A stretch of DNA of 64,000 nucleotides, taken from Tilletia caries. Its lineage: Eukaryota; Basidiomycota; Exobasidiomycetes; Tilletiales; Tilletiaceae. The notes under the pieces were generated by a model. The model made no database searches, had not been told where the DNA came from, and saw only the letters and a list, made by a program, of their open reading frames with translations. The stretch is from assembly GCA_032718865.1 (NCBI GenBank), contig JALUTQ010000003.1:774001-838000 (forward strand), written 5' to 3'. Shown one piece after another: positions 42,880-56,015 of this stretch (its first letter is position 1; the number at the start of each line of letters is the position of its first letter). The translations under genes and the position numbers were made by a program.

Positions 42880-43472
42880 TGTTGAAGATTGCATCTTCAT
42901 AGCAACCTCCACGTGGTTGTGACCTTTCCACAGTCTTTCCTATATAGATGAGACCCTTAGTCTCATTTGTGACTCCACTTCCAGTCTCATCGATTCCTGC
43001 GTTTGTGACACGAAATCGTTGCGCAACGATGTGGCACACATTGTTCATTGCGCAATGGCTGTCCTCCCCCCTGTACCCACAAAGCTATATAAGCAGGCAC
43101 TTTCCACCACCACCACTGTTTCCCCCCGCTCCTATTGAAATTCACCACACACGTTCCTGCTTCCACTCTCCCTCGTCACCTCCTCACCTTTGACCTCGTC
43201 CTCCTCATCTTTTACCTTCTCGCCCTCATCCTTGACTTCCCCGTCAAAGGTTGCATCCTTTCCGTATCTTCAGGCATAGGCTAGAGTTCTGGCAGCACGT
43301 CACTTCGCCCTCATTGCGAGGGGGGGGGTACTACGTAGCTGACCGTCCGACACCGAACCTGAGATACTGGGATTGCTCCTGCGACTCGTCAAGCGACGTC
43401 GGCCTCTCTCCTCCACCTTGTCGGTCCTCCCAAGGTGAGTAGTCGAGCACTGAGCACCTAGTATTTACAACA
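42880..43472 (+). repeat. 5' LTR of the Copia element (593 bp)
   Basis: Starts TGTTGAAGATTG and ends TTTACAACA (TG...CA). Contains TATATAA-like CTATATAAGC at about 43085, a plausible TATA box. Differs from the 3' LTR by a G run of nine instead of five near 43320, which accounts for the 4 bp length difference. Confidence 0.93.
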
Positions 43473-44039
43473 GATTAAGAGTCTGACTAGCTCTGCTCCT
43501 TTCTTCCCTCTGCTCCTGTCCGTGGACTTTCTTCTCGTCCTCGTCCTCGTCCTCGTCGATCTCGTCTCTGCCATCCTCGACCTCGTCTTCATCGATTTCG
43601 ATTTTCGACCTTGTCCTCACGAATCGCTGGTTTTTCCACGATTGCTGTCGGTTCTCCGCTTGCCGCTGGTTCTCCGCCGCCTGCCAACCTACCACTCTGT
43701 TTTTCGGTGCTGCTTCTGGTCCTCCTCGCACACCTCGACCTTCGATCTCCACCTTGTCGGTCCTCCCAAGACGGATCCAAGGTTTTTCTTCAAGCATCCA
43801 AGGCCCGAGCAAGACTTGCCTTTCGGCTTTCTCTCTTCGTTCTTGTGCCCTTGCTGGCCTCGACCTCCTCGACCGCGACTTCGAGAGCCTTTCTTCTGCT
43901 CTGCGTCGCCTTCGATCTCGTCCTGCGGTTTCTGCGTTATCGCTCCCGCCTCGTCCTCGACTCTCCAGTCTTCTCGACCTCCGATCCTCTTCTTTCTTCG
44001 GCCCTCGGTCTTCTTCCTTCTCTGCCTCTCTTCTTCGAC

Positions 44040-47000
44040 ATGGACGACACCAACTCCTCCGCCATCTCCGGCATTCCTTCCCTCGTCGGCCTCGAAAACT
44101 TCTTCGCCTGGCGAGAGGCAATCGAGCCCGTCTTCATCGGCATCCGCGCGTTCGACATTGTCCGCGGCGTCGAGACTCAGCCAACTCTGCCGCCCAACGC
44201 CACCTCCACCGATGTGCGCCTGTCCGAGTCCTGGAAGGACAGGGACGCCAAGGCCATGTCCTACCTCCGCAAGACGGTCAGCGGGGCCCTCAAGGCCATG
44301 ATTCGAGACCTCTCCTCGTCCGCCGACATGTGGTCCCTCCTCGCCAGTCTTCACGACTTGGGTTCCTCGGATCATCGGAGCGCCATCAACCGCAAGATGG
44401 CGAACCTCTTTCTCGACGAGGGCGGAGACATGGTCCAGCACCTCAACTCCTACATGGAGCTGGTGGCTGAGGCGAGCGCGGCGGGTCTTCCTTGGGGCAC
44501 GGAGGACAAAGACAAGTGCGACCGTTTCCTCGACACCCTTCCTCATTCGCTCAGGGTTGTCAGGACGGAGTGGCGGCAGCTTCCGAAGGACGAGCGGACC
44601 TTTTTTTGCAGCTCGTCCGGGTCTACAACGAGGAGAACGCTTCTCAGAAGCACACGGCGGAGCGCAGCGCCAACGCCATGGCAATGGCCGCTGCCAGCCA
44701 ACATCTCCACATCGCCATCAAGGGCGTGGCAAACAAGGCCCGCTCCGGCAAGTCCTCTTCGGGTGGCGGCAAGAAGAAGTCTTCTTCTTCGCCTTCTTCT
44801 TCTCAGGCGACCTCCGGCAGCAGCAAGGGCAAGGGCAACAGCAACGGCAACAGCAAACGTCTGCTCTGCTACGGCTGTGGTGCTCGCGACCACGAACGTC
44901 CTGACTGTCCAGTCGCGAGCCACCTTCTTCCCGGCAATGGTCCGATCTGCTGGACATGTCACAAGCAAGGCCACGTCAAGTCCGAGTGTCCCAAGTCGAC
45001 TTCGTCGTCCGGAAAGGCTGCCGCCGCCCTCGAGTCTTATCCAGACGCCGACGAGATGCTCGCAGCCATGTTTGAGCCCTCCGTTCTTGCCGCCTCCACG
45101 ACGTCGACCTTGATTCCCTTCATGATCGACTCTGGTGCATCACAGCACATTGTCGACCGACCCGAGCTGCTCCTCAACTCTCGGAAAGCGGACAAGACCT
45201 TGACCTTCAAGACGGTTGGCTCCAAGCAGGCATCCGACCACATCGGCGATGTCACTGGACTTCTTCCCTCCGGCCGCCGCGTCACTTTCCTGGACGTTGT
45301 GCTTCTCCCCGGCGCCGGAGTCAACTTGCTTTCGGAGGAACTGCTGCGCGAGCGTGGCTGGATCAAAGTCATCGACGAGTATGACAACGCCCACCTCCAG
45401 CACAAGGACAACGCCTCTTGGCGCATGCCTTTGACCAAGCGTGGTCGAGCTCGATGGCTGCTGTTACACGTCGACCTTGCGGCCTCCACATCGTCTCCCT
45501 CAGCGATGCTGGCACCAATGCAGCCCGCTCAGCGCGATCCCGCTCTCGAGGTTCACATTCGCCTCGGTCACTTGGGCTTCAGCACCATCAAGAAGCTCGT
45601 CCGTTCGGGTCATCTTCCTCCCATTCCTGGGCTGAACGATGCCACGCCTTGGTGCGATAGCTGCGAAGCTACCAAGGCTACCCGTCGACCGTTCAACGAC
45701 GCGCCTCTCCACGCGAGTTCTCCGCTGGAGATCATCCTCACGGATGTTGGCGGTCCCTTGGTGACTTGTTTTTGGTGGTTTCCAGTACTACGCGACCTTC
45801 ATTGACGAGTACACGGACTACACCAAGGTCGACTTACTCCGCTCCAAGGCCGAGGTTTTTGCTCGCCTTGTTGAGTTCGTCAAGGTAGCCGAACGGACTT
45901 TCGGCACCAAGGTGCAAGTCATTCGCACCGACGGCGGCGGCGAGTACGTCAACAAGCACATGTCCACCTGGACTGCTTCTCAGGGCATCCTCCACCACAT
46001 CACAACGCCCCACACCCCGGAACTCAACGGTGTGGCTGAGCGCAAGAATCGTACCCTCAAGGAGATGACCGCCGCCATGCTTCACAGTAGCGGCCTCCCG
46101 GTTCAGTGGTGGGGACATGCGATTTTATTCGCTGCGGTGTTGCTCATGAAGGTAACCTTCGTCAAAGACGGTCGGACGGTTTGGGAGTGGGTACACAAGC
46201 GCAAACCCTCCCTTGGCAAGACTCGAGCATTCGGTTCTCCATGCTGGGTTCATATTCCCGCCGCTAACCGCACCAAGTCGGACCTCACCACTCCCAAGGC
46301 CTGGAAGGGACGTTTGGTCAGCTGGCCGACACAGCGCAGCGGCTGGGGGGTGCACAACGAGACCACGGGGAAGATTGTCTTCTCCCGCAACGTCTCTTTC
46401 GGCCCCAAGCTCTCGTCCAAAGTCACCGAGGTCTCCGAGCCTTCCAACATCGTCCAGCTGGACGTGGAGCCTGGTGATCCCGGCTTCCTCGAGTACGACG
46501 AGGAAGACATTTCCGACGATGACGCGGAGCCAGGTCCCGACGCCAATAATGTCGAACTTCTTCCTCTTGGCCGCAAACGCCCTGAGCCCGAGGGGGTGAA
46601 TCATGCGCCCGGCAACAGTCCTGCCGTGGCCGATCGACCTCAAGGCATTCGCCGGCTTCCTGCGCGCGCTGGCCGCGGTCAACGTTCGTCTGCTTTTTCG
46701 GGACACGTACGCAGCGTTCATGCAGGAGTCGGAAGGGTTTCTTTGCAAGATTGCCCTCGTCGACGACGACCCCACAAGCTACGGCGACGCCATGTCGAGT
46801 CCTGAACGTCAGCAGTGGGCCAAGGCTTTCGAAGCGGAGCTGGAGTCTCTGATCAAGAACGAGACGCTCGAGGAGGTGGTCCTCCCTCCCGGCGCCAAGG
46901 TCGTATCGACCAAGTGGGTCTGCAAGACTAAGAGGGACGCAGACGGCAACTACCTCAAGCACAAGGCTCGTCTTGTTGGTCGTGGCTTCACTCAGCGCTA

Positions 47001-48336
47001 CGGCATCGATTACGACGAGACATATGCGCCAGTCGGACGCATGACGAGCTTGAGGATCTTCTTTGTCGAAGCTGCGGTCCAGGGACTTATGGTCTGGCAG
47101 ATGGACGCCGAGACAGCCTTTCTCAACCCCAAAATGGATCGCGTCCTCTACATCAGCTTTCCGGAGGGGTGGAAGCAGCAAGATCCCAAGGCGACTGGGC
47201 TTCTTGTCCGCAAGGGACTCTACGGCTTCAAGCAGTCAGCTCGCCTCTGGTGGCTCGATGTCGTTTCCAAACTACTCGACCTCGGGTTTGTTCACAGCGA
47301 CGCCGATTGGGGCATTTTTCGTTCGCGTCGAACCCAACGGCAACCGCACGATCGTTTTTCGTCTACGTCGACGACTTCCTGATCGCTGCGAAGACTCAGG
47401 CCCTCATCGACTCCGTTCGCGAAGGCCTCAAGGCCTCCTACAGAATGACCGACATTGGTCTCGTCAGCTCGGTACTTGGAATCAAGGTCCAGCAGCTCGA
47501 CAACGGCTTCGCCCTCAGCCAAGGTCATTACATCGACACAGTCCTGGAGCGTTTCAACATGACCAACTGTCGCCCGGAGTCCTCTCCTATGGCGGTCGGA
47601 ACTAAGCTCGTCCCAGAGGGAGTGCCTTTGACGGACGCCCAGCTTTTTCCAAGCCCTGATCGGTTGCTTGATGTGGATCGCCCTCTCCACCAGGCCTGAC
47701 ATCAGCTTTGTCGTCAGCGCGCTCTCCCGTTTCAATGGCTGCCCGACTCAGGCTTATTACCAAGCTGCCCTTCGCGTCCTCCGCTACCTCAAGGCAACGC
47801 GAGACTTGGCACTGGTCCTCGCTCCCGTCAAGATCGACGGACAGCCCGAGCTTACTGGCTACTCCGACGCCGACTGGGCCGGAAACGTCGAAGACCGCCG
47901 CTCTCAGTCTGGGTACGTCTTCAAGCTGTACGGCGCAACCGTCAGCTGGGGTTCCCTTCGCCAGCAATGCGTTTCTCTGTCCTCAGTTGAGTCAGAGTAC
48001 GTCGCCCTCACCGAGGCCGTCAAGGACGCCATCTGGCTTCGTACAGCCGTTCTCGCGTACGACCAGACCGCTCCTCAGGCTGTCGGCATTGTCCTGAAGG
48101 GCGACAACCAGGGTTCCATCGCCCTCGCACAGAACCCTGGATGGCATCGACGCACCAAGCACATCGACCTTCGCTACCACTTTGTCCGCTGGCAAGTTGA
48201 AGAAGGTGCGATCAAGCTTGAATACGTTGGTACTTCGGATCAAGTGGCCGACATCTTCACCAAGGCCACTCCGACTCCCGTCCTCGTCAAGCATCGGAGC
48301 AGTCTTGGTCTGCTCGACCCCGCCAACGTCGTCTGA
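44040..48336 (+). CDS. Copia gag-pol polyprotein, six homopolymer frame breaks
   Basis: Starts MDDTNSSAISGIPSLVGLEN. Gag is followed by two CCHC knuckles (CYGCGARDHERPDC and CWTCHKQGHVKSEC), protease MIDSGASQHI, integrase (IHIRLGH...CDSC zinc region; DVGGP, RTDGGGEY and ELNGVAERKNR supply the DDE residues), RT with TKWVCKTKRDADG and YVDDFLIA, and RNase H (YSDADWAGNVEDRRSQSGYV; SSVESEYVAL), stopping at 48336. The frame changes at T runs 44601-44607, 45769-45773, 46694-46698, 47315-47319, 47355-47359 and 47644-47648. In the last five, four T instead of five would restore the expected reading. No other lesion is obvious, so the sequence as given cannot make Pol, yet is nearly intact. Confidence 0.9.
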
Positions 48337-48381
48337 CGGTCATCACTCGACTTCAGCAACCACGCTGCGGTTGAGAGGGAG

Positions 48382-48970
48382 TGTTGAAGATTGCATCTTC
48401 ATAGCAACCTCCACGTGGTTGTGACCTTTCCACAGTCTTTCCTATATAGATGAGACCCTTAGTCTCATTTGTGACTCCACTTCCAGTCTCATCGATTCCT
48501 GCGTTTGTGACACGAAATCGTTGCGCAACGATGTGGCACACATTGTTCATTGCGCAATGGCTGTCCTCCCCCCTGTACCCACAAAGCTATATAAGCAGGC
48601 ACTTTCCACCACCACCACTGTTTCCCCCCGCTCCTATTGAAATTCACCACACACGTTCCTGCTTCCACTCTCCCTCGTCACCTCCTCACCTTTGACCTCG
48701 TCCTCCTCATCTTTTACCTTCTCGCCCTCATCCTTGACTTCCCCGTCAAAGGTTGCATCCTTTCCGTATCTTCAGGCATAGGCTAGAGTTCTGGCAGCAC
48801 GTCACTTCGCCCTCATTGCGAGGGGGTACTACGTAGCTGACCGTCCGACACCGAACCTGAGATACTGGGATTGCTCCTGCGACTCGTCAAGCGACGTCGG
48901 CCTCTCTCCTCCACCTTGTCGGTCCTCCCAAGGTGAGTAGTCGAGCACTGAGCACCTAGTATTTACAACA
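48382..48970 (+). repeat. 3' LTR of the Copia element (589 bp)
   Basis: Same sequence as the 5' LTR by eye except five G instead of nine in one run near 48820. Followed directly by the target duplication GGAAC. Confidence 0.93.
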
Positions 48971-49394
48971 GGAACACATGAAAAGCTTGGTCATAAAAGA
49001 GATTACATACACGGGCCGAAGAAAGAGATGTACTAGGCCAGTTCACGCGTAAGCCTTTTCGTCGCTTCGCTTTGCTTTGCCTCGCATTTCAAGGTCATTT
49101 CACTGGTTTATGACACGTTTTTAAGAATCAAATCCCCTGTACCTTATAGTTATTCTGAGGTTTTTCACCTCATTTCGTGCTGTGATACCATGTCTCAGAT
49201 TTGACTTTCTCATTTCGCAGTAGCAGCAGTGAACCGGCGGCTTGGACTGCACAAAGTTTGCCGTTACAGGTGGCCCGTGCTCCCTCTCCCTGACGGGTGA
49301 CGCGGTGACGAATGACGAACGACGCCCGACGATGCTATAGCTGCTTTCCACACCCTAAAAACTGCCAACGTTACAGAACCAAGCGTACATTAGT

Positions 49395-49480
49395 TCTTAT
49401 GTGGCTTAGTTGGGTTGGACGCTTCCTTGCTTTTTCTGCAGACAGACAAATGTCCGGGGTTCAAATCCCGGTGCAATCAA
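49395..49480 (+). ncRNA. tRNA-like sequence with A and B boxes (SINE head or tRNA relic)
   Basis: TGGCTTAGTTGG at 49402-49413 matches the RNA polymerase III A box (TRGCNNAGYNGG) and GGTTCAAATCC at 49458-49468 matches the B box. Spacing is 56 nt, about 11 longer than an intronless tRNA. The 3' side (CCGGTGCAATC) does not pair with the 5' side as an acceptor stem, and the T stem has a mismatch, so it is not a normal tRNA. It could be the head of a tRNA-derived SINE. Confidence 0.4.
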
Positions 49481-49639
49481 AAATGATTGCGAATAAATGG
49501 CATTGCATGGGAATTGGTGGCTTAACCATAGGTGGTCACCATGAACCATGAGGGTTGGGGAGAATTGGGGGAGCCCTTTGGGCGTTCTTTTATTGGCCGA
49601 AGGGCTCACTTCCAATTCGCGGGCGATTTTTTTTGAACC

Positions 49640-51394
49640 AATACTCGATGGGGAGCAAACGTTATTGTTATCTCAAATCCATATGTTGCTCCTGCTTTGT
49701 GCGGCTGCTCTGCAGTGACTACAGCGGTGGTCCGTGCGGCTGAATCGGGGTGACAAATTTTGAAAGGCTCCGGAGAGCTCACCAGCAGTCACCTCCGTTA
49801 CTCCGTATCCACCACCAGTCACCACCGCAACTCCCACCCACCGGCCGCCGCCACCCGCAGTCACCACCAGCAGTCCTGCAGTCACGACCAGCAACCACCA
49901 TTCCGCCATAGCTCTTTCTCTCTTGCGCCTCGGCCCTCGACTCCGACGACAACACTTGGTGCGTCTCTCTCACAGTCCCACGCACCTGTCCTGTGCCCAT
50001 CTGCTGACTTCTCACCATTTTTAACAACAACAGTCACATCGAGTACCGACTATGTAGCGCGCTTTCTCTCTCTCCGCCGCACCTCTCTCTGCAGTCACCT
50101 CTACCGAGCCCTCAGTCCCCTACCGGCTACTTCAACGTCCTCTCCAGCATATCCAACTTCAAGACCATCGAGAGCACCCTCCGTGGTGAGTACGTCGCTT
50201 GCACCGAGATACCAGCACCCAACTGACACAGCTCTCTATCTCTCTCTGTATATTGCTGGGCATAGGATGGACGGTTCGTCAACGCCTTCTTCGACACCGA
50301 TCGCTCTCGACGACTTTCACCTCCCCCGCCACCTCCGAGCAGATCCGAAAAACAGCCTCACCCACATCTGTAGCAGCCCCGTGTCACGCCTCGGCTCCAG
50401 CCGCCGCTTCCGCCGCTGACTGCTCTCCGGCACCCAACTACGCAAGCGAACCATTCCGCATCTTACCCACCCCACCCCCAGCTACAGCAACAACAGGATC
50501 CTGAGTTGCGTTTCCACGACCCTCACTTTCGTCGGGCGACACGAAGAACACAACACGCTTCTCACGAGCGACAGCAAGCACCGCAGCAGCTTCGTGTTTC
50601 GCCTCAGCTCCAGGCACCGCTCCCGCCGCTGCCTTCACTCCAGCACCCAGCTACGCAAGCCAACCATTCTCCGTCCCACTCACACCAACCGCTTCACCCT
50701 GGACAGCAATAGCTGATGCAGCCTCCAGTTGCTCGCAGTCATACCCAATCGACACAACGACACATCCATGCACCCACCTCAACCAGCATCTCGACTCCCA
50801 CCAGCGCAGAAGAGTACCTCGCAGCCGTAGCGCGTGCCGCTGCTCACGGATCTTTGCTGCGCTCACGACTCCTCGCCGGAAACCCTTTCGCCTCCCTGCC
50901 CACCCTTCCAGCGTACAGAGACACGTGCCAGTGGAGACACCCCGGCCTCAACATCAGTCTCAGCATCGATACTCGACTTGGAGTATACCTCATGAGTCTT
51001 CATCCTACCTGAGCCACCTCAACGCCGTCGACACTCTCCTCGGTGCATCTATGCGCAGATCATCTTCAACAACTCCGCGTCCACGGCGCGTGTGGAAATG
51101 AGCTGCGAGTCTCTGGCACTGGAGCGGTAGCCACAACAAAGAAGACTCCTGTAGCTATATCCTCATCCACAGAAGGCACAGTCCACAGATCGCATAATCG
51201 CGTTTGGAAGACCCGTGTGTCGGCGTGCCGGACTTATGTTATCATATTGCTAATTTGGCTTTCTCATTTCGGTGCAATGTTGAGACTCTGCGAACTGCGG
51301 ACCACCTTACGTCCGCCCACCCGCCCTCATCGTCGCTCCTTCCTCCGGCCGTCCTCCTCTTCGGAAATCCTACCACCAAAGTCCAGCTGCCATC
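49640..51394 (+). other. Leader region of the RepHel gene, possible extra exons
   Basis: Pro/Ser/Thr-rich frames, CACCA-type low complexity at 49780-49900, and short protein-like segments: GYFNVLSSISNFKTIESTLR at about 50130-50190 before a GTGAGTACG donor, SAEEYLAAVARAAAHGSLLR at about 50800-50860, and CVGVPDLCYHIANLAFSF at about 51210. They suggest a separate spliced gene or 5' exons. I cannot join them with confidence. Confidence 0.35.
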
Positions 51395-54300
51395 ATGAGC
51401 TTCCAGTCCGATAATGACCTCATCCACTCAGTAGTAGAGGACATGGAAGCGTTCTATTCCGCAGAACATCCGTCAACACCTTCGCAGCTTCCCTCACCAC
51501 CGCATATAATACCTTCACAAGCACGTCTTCCAAGTACCCATCTCATCAACATTGCCCCCGTCCCTCAACCTGATCCAACACCCGTTCTCGCGTCAGGTCC
51601 GCCACCTCCTCCAGCACCACAAGGTCTACCACCTCCATCACCTCCACCCCCACCACCTCCGCCCTCTCCACCTCCTCCCGACCTGGGAAACGATGAGCCG
51701 TTATCATGGTGGTCGAGGTTCTCAAGAACAGCACAACGCCTGTTACGCAAAGACCCCGACCCTCTGCGATCTACATGGCGGCACGAGCCCTGTAACTTCT
51801 GCGGGACCCTGCTGCTCGACTCCGAGCCGATGTCTTTCTGCTGCCAGTTCGGACAGAACGCCCTCGACCCCCTTCCTAACCTTCCCCCGTTCCTTCAATC
51901 GATCGAGCACCACAACAGCGCGGGACGAGCGTCACTCCTTCTCAATCAGGCCACCCACTTCGCCGTGCAGGGCTACACTCACAGAAGGATCAACTTCGAC
52001 ACCGGGCCAGGAGCGATGGCCATCCAGGGCTCCATTTACCATCGCCTACTGCCAGTCGACGAAGACCAGTCTCCGCTCAACATGTTTCTGTATCAGCGAG
52101 AGCCAACCGGACTTCAAGGCACACAAAATATGCCGGAGGACTGGATTCCGTCCTTTCGAAGAGAACTTCGGCTCCACAATCCCCTGAGTCAAGGCTTTCT
52201 TCAGCTCGCCGACGTACACCCAGACGTCCCTTCGGCGACCTTGGAGCTCCGACAAGAAGGACCAGCAAACGAGGTAGCTGCTATCATGCACTACGGAGCA
52301 CCTTCCAGGCGCGACCCACGCTCCATCTATGTCCACCGACGGACCGACGACGGCCCTGTCCGAATCACAGCAACGAATCCCTTCTACGATGCCCTCGCGT
52401 TTCCCGTGCTCTTTCCTCGTGGAGAAACGTTCGTCGACCACCGCCGGTGGACCATCCGCAAGATCGCCCGGTTCTTCCTTTTGTCTGAACCTCGGTTCCG
52501 CAACTTTTGGCGCGTCGCAAACCTTTGGATGCTCGATGTGATGTGTCGGATTGAGGAGGATCGGTTGGCATTTGTCGCAGATGGAATCGGAGCACACACA
52601 CGGCGAAACGAGCTTCCCTCCCATGCGATTGCGGAGATGGATCCGAACGAAGACAACGATCCCGATCGCCGCGTCAACGCCGCACTGCCGGCTTCCTTCG
52701 TCGGGTCGCGTGCGTACAGAGCCGAGCACGTCGCCGACGCTCTTGCGCTGTCCACCCGCTTCGGTCCTCCTCAGGGGATGATCACCGTGACCACAAATCC
52801 GGAATGGTCGGAGCTGAAGGAAGTGCTGAACTCCCGCGCAGGACAGGCGGCCACTGCGGTTCCTCAGATCACCGCCCGCGTCTTTTCCCAACGGCTCTCC
52901 AAGTTCATGGCGAAGCTGAAGACAATCTTCGCACCACTCCTCTACATCATCAAGGTCATCGAGTTTCAGAAGCGCGGGCTCCCACATGCCCACATCGTCT
53001 TTGCAGTGAGTGCAACTTCCCCTTCCGCAGTCCCAAGCCCGTCACCGTCCAATTGAGCTCACCCATATTGCTTTTGCCGTCGTCTCAGGCCGATCCAAAG
53101 CTCCCTGTCACCGCGATTGACTCCGTCGTCAGCGGGGAGATTCCGCCGGAGACCGAGCCACGCCTGCGGGAGTTGGTGCTGAAATTCATGGTGCATCCGG
53201 ATGATCACGTTTTCCGTGCGGACGGCAGTGTCAATGAACGGTCCAGATGTCAACGTGACGGGCGCTGTGTGTTTGGTTTCCCGCAGCCGATCACCGCCAC
53301 CACTCACGTCAACCCAGACACGCACAGAGTCATATGCCGTTGCCGCACAGAGGCCGATCGCATGATCGCAACATACTCTCCCGCCCTTCTCTTACTTTGG
53401 AATGGGCACTGTCACGTGGACATCGCCATGTCTGCACACACTTTCGTCTATATGTTTAAGTACATTTCGAAGGGGCCCGATTACGCCCAATATAGAATCG
53501 CACCAAATAGGAACAATGAGGCATCCCCAGAGGAACTCGCTGCCGCTGCCGCTGCCGCGAACGACTATATCTACGCACGATACCTTTCTGCGTCCGAGGC
53601 CGTCTGGCGGATCTTCGGCTTCGATCTCACATCCAAGACTCCGACTGTGATCCGCCTGGCCGTGCACGAGCCGAATCAAAACCGTGCCCAGTTCCGTGGC
53701 AGCAGTAATCCAGGTTCATCAGCGAGCTCTCTGGTGCGCTACTTTCTCCGGCCGCATGTTGTGAACATTCTACCACTATACTAAAAGGTGAGACCAGTCT
53801 CGACCCAAGTGTCATGGATGATGCATATATCCAACACCGCAGGCCTTCGACGACATGCGATACGTAGCATACTACGAGACCGTCACTTCTCGCGCTGCCA
53901 CGGCTTTGGAGATCGAGCATCCCGAGCAACTGCACCCTTTAGAGCATCTGGAGAGAACCGAGCGTGCGTCCAACTTCCCGCCGCGTGTCGTCCACCGACG
54001 CCTCCACGGAAAGGCCGCAGCCCGCATCAAGACCGTTCGCCCGTCGGCCGGAGACGCCTTCTTCATGCGTCTGATCCTACTCCATCGGCCGATAGCCAAC
54101 TGGATGGACTTTCGACGCACTGCAGACGGTCAGATGCATGCTTCCATCCGAGACGCCGCTGCGCACGAAGGACTAATTGAGGGCGAGAACGAGGCACACC
54201 AGGTGATGGTGGAGGCCACGCAAAACCACTCGGCCCCAAGCGACCTCCGGTTCCTTCTCGCTCTCCTCACCTTCGAAGGCGCGCCTTCTCCAATTACACT

Positions 54301-56015
54301 GTGGCTACAACACAAGGAGGCTCTGGCGCGGGACTACCTCCCTCTCGCGTTCGCCAGCCCCGCCACGGCGCCTTCAGCCTCGCGCCGTCTCTCTGAGCAG
54401 GCTGCGCTGGACGACATCGACCGGAGTCTTGCCACGTTCGGCCTATCCAACATCGACATAGGCCTCCCTGTCGCGAGCTCCAGGCCAGCCCTCATTGAGG
54501 AGGAGCTCAACTATTTCGCTCCCCATCGGCATCGCCTCCGTCAAGACGCAGCACAGAGCCGAGCGCTGTTCACGCAGCAGCAGCATGCAATTCGCGCCGC
54601 AATCCTCGACGACATACTCGCGGAGGGAGGACCGCGGCTTCACCTCATTCAGGGACGCGCATGTCGGGGCAAAACCTTCCTGGTCAAAGCCATCATCGAC
54701 GAGCTTCGCGGGAACGGGCACGTCGTCGCGACCTGCGGGGCAACCGGACTGTCCGCCTCTGCGTTCACGCGCGGCACGACTGTTCATAAACGATTTGCTA
54801 TTCCCGTGATTGAAGATAACGATGACCCCGCCACTCCTCCGCCACGATCCCAGCTCTCCCTCACCTCCGACAGGGCCAATTACCTGAGGCAGTCCTCCGC
54901 GCTGCTGATCGACGAGATCTGGGCTCTCCCTCGCCCTGTGATCGAGACGGTCGACGCGTTCCTGCGAGCGCTGATGGAGTCTGACGCACCATTCGGGGGC
55001 AAGTGTGTCATTGCAGTCGGGGACCCTAGACAAACTGCTCCGATCACGAAAGAAAACACCAGACAGGCTACGATAGATGCTTCCTTTCTCTCCACACAAC
55101 TGTTCCCTCGATTCCAGCTGCACGAACTGCACGCCTCCCAACGCCAGGCCCACGACTTGCAGTTTGGCGAGTGGGTCGACAACATCGGCGACGACTCCAG
55201 CTCGGCCGACGTCGACCTCTCCCTGATGTTTGCCTCTGTTTCAACACCACAGGCAGCCTTCGACTTCCTCTTCCCGCCCGCTGTCCTCAACAACCCACAA
55301 GAGGCTGTCCAGCGCTGCTTTCTCACCCCGTTGAACGTCACGGTCGACGACTTCAACACTCTTGCGGTCGACAGCCTCCCAGGCCAGGCCCGTACGTACA
55401 CGCGCATCCTCTAGACGTGTCATCTCTCCCTCGCTGACTCTTAAACTTCCTTCTACAGAGCACAAGACAGCGCGCGACTCCATCAAAGATGCGGACGAGC
55501 ATCCCAACGCTGCCGCCGACATCGAAGCGACGCTCCAGATTCTATCTACAGTCACCCATCCCGGGATCCCGGACCACACCCTGCGCCTCAAGGTCGGACA
55601 AATCTGCAGCCTCTTACGCAACATCAACGTGCAGAAAGGCCTGGTGAAGCATGCGAGGGTGACCGTTACCCACATCGATCCCCACAGCATCGCAGTCCGG
55701 CTCATTCTGACCGGCCGGTCTTTCACGCTTCCTCGAATCAACTTCGAGTTCACGCCGATCGGATCTCCATTCAAACTCAACAGAAAACAGTTTCCGCTCC
55801 GCGCGGCATATGCATGTACTTTCCACAGCTGTCAGGGACTCACACTGACCAGATCAGTTATCGATTGTACCGTTCCGATCTTCACTCACGGACAAAGATA
55901 CGCTGCTCTCTCCCGAACTCGGAGCCGACACGATGTCCGTATTTTCACCCCAGACGATGTCTCCCCCACTGTAAATAACATTGTGTACCGAGAATTCATT
56001 ACGCTGACGTTCTGA
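51395..56015 (+). CDS. Helitron-type RepHel (HUH Rep plus PIF1-like helicase)
   Basis: Exons 51395-53005, 53089-53760, 53843-55391 and 55459-56015 join in phase to 1,463 codons (1,462 residues). N-terminus is Pro-rich (PPPPPPPSPPPPD, about 90-100). The helitron-like N domain follows. The Rep HUH motif is GLPHAHIVFA (about 528-537), and the Tyr-bearing motif is FKYISKGPDY. The C-terminal SF1 helicase has Walker A GRACRGKT (about 1031-1038), Walker B LLIDEI (about 1115), GDPRQTAP, and YAALSRTRS (motif VI). It should nick and unwind DNA for rolling-circle transposition. All reading frames are open in this model, so it may be functional. The donor at 53761 was chosen because the longer reading meets a TAA six codons later. 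Note that Walker A has Arg where most have Thr/Ser-Gly (GxxRGKT). Confidence 0.9.

Larger units (their letters stand above)
42880..48970 (+). mobile_element. Full-length Ty1/Copia LTR retrotransposon
   Basis: 6,091 bp from the first LTR TGTTGAAG to the last ACAACA, with GGAAC on both sides (42875-42879, 48971-48975), the 5 bp duplication of a retroviral-type integrase. Order gag, protease, integrase, RT, RNase H is diagnostic of Copia. The polypurine tract GAGAGGGAG precedes the 3' LTR. The primer site after the 5' LTR (GATTAAGAGTCTGACTAG) is not matched to a tRNA here. LTRs look identical apart from a G run, so insertion is recent. Confidence 0.95.

Noticed and set aside
49395..49480. Functional tRNA gene
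   Set aside because: Acceptor ends do not pair and the T stem is mismatched, despite good A and B boxes.
53761..53784. RepHel ending at the TAA at about 53782
   Set aside because: A GTGAAC donor at 53761 removes the stop and joins YFLRPHV to AFDDMRYVAYYE, as expected for the helitron family.
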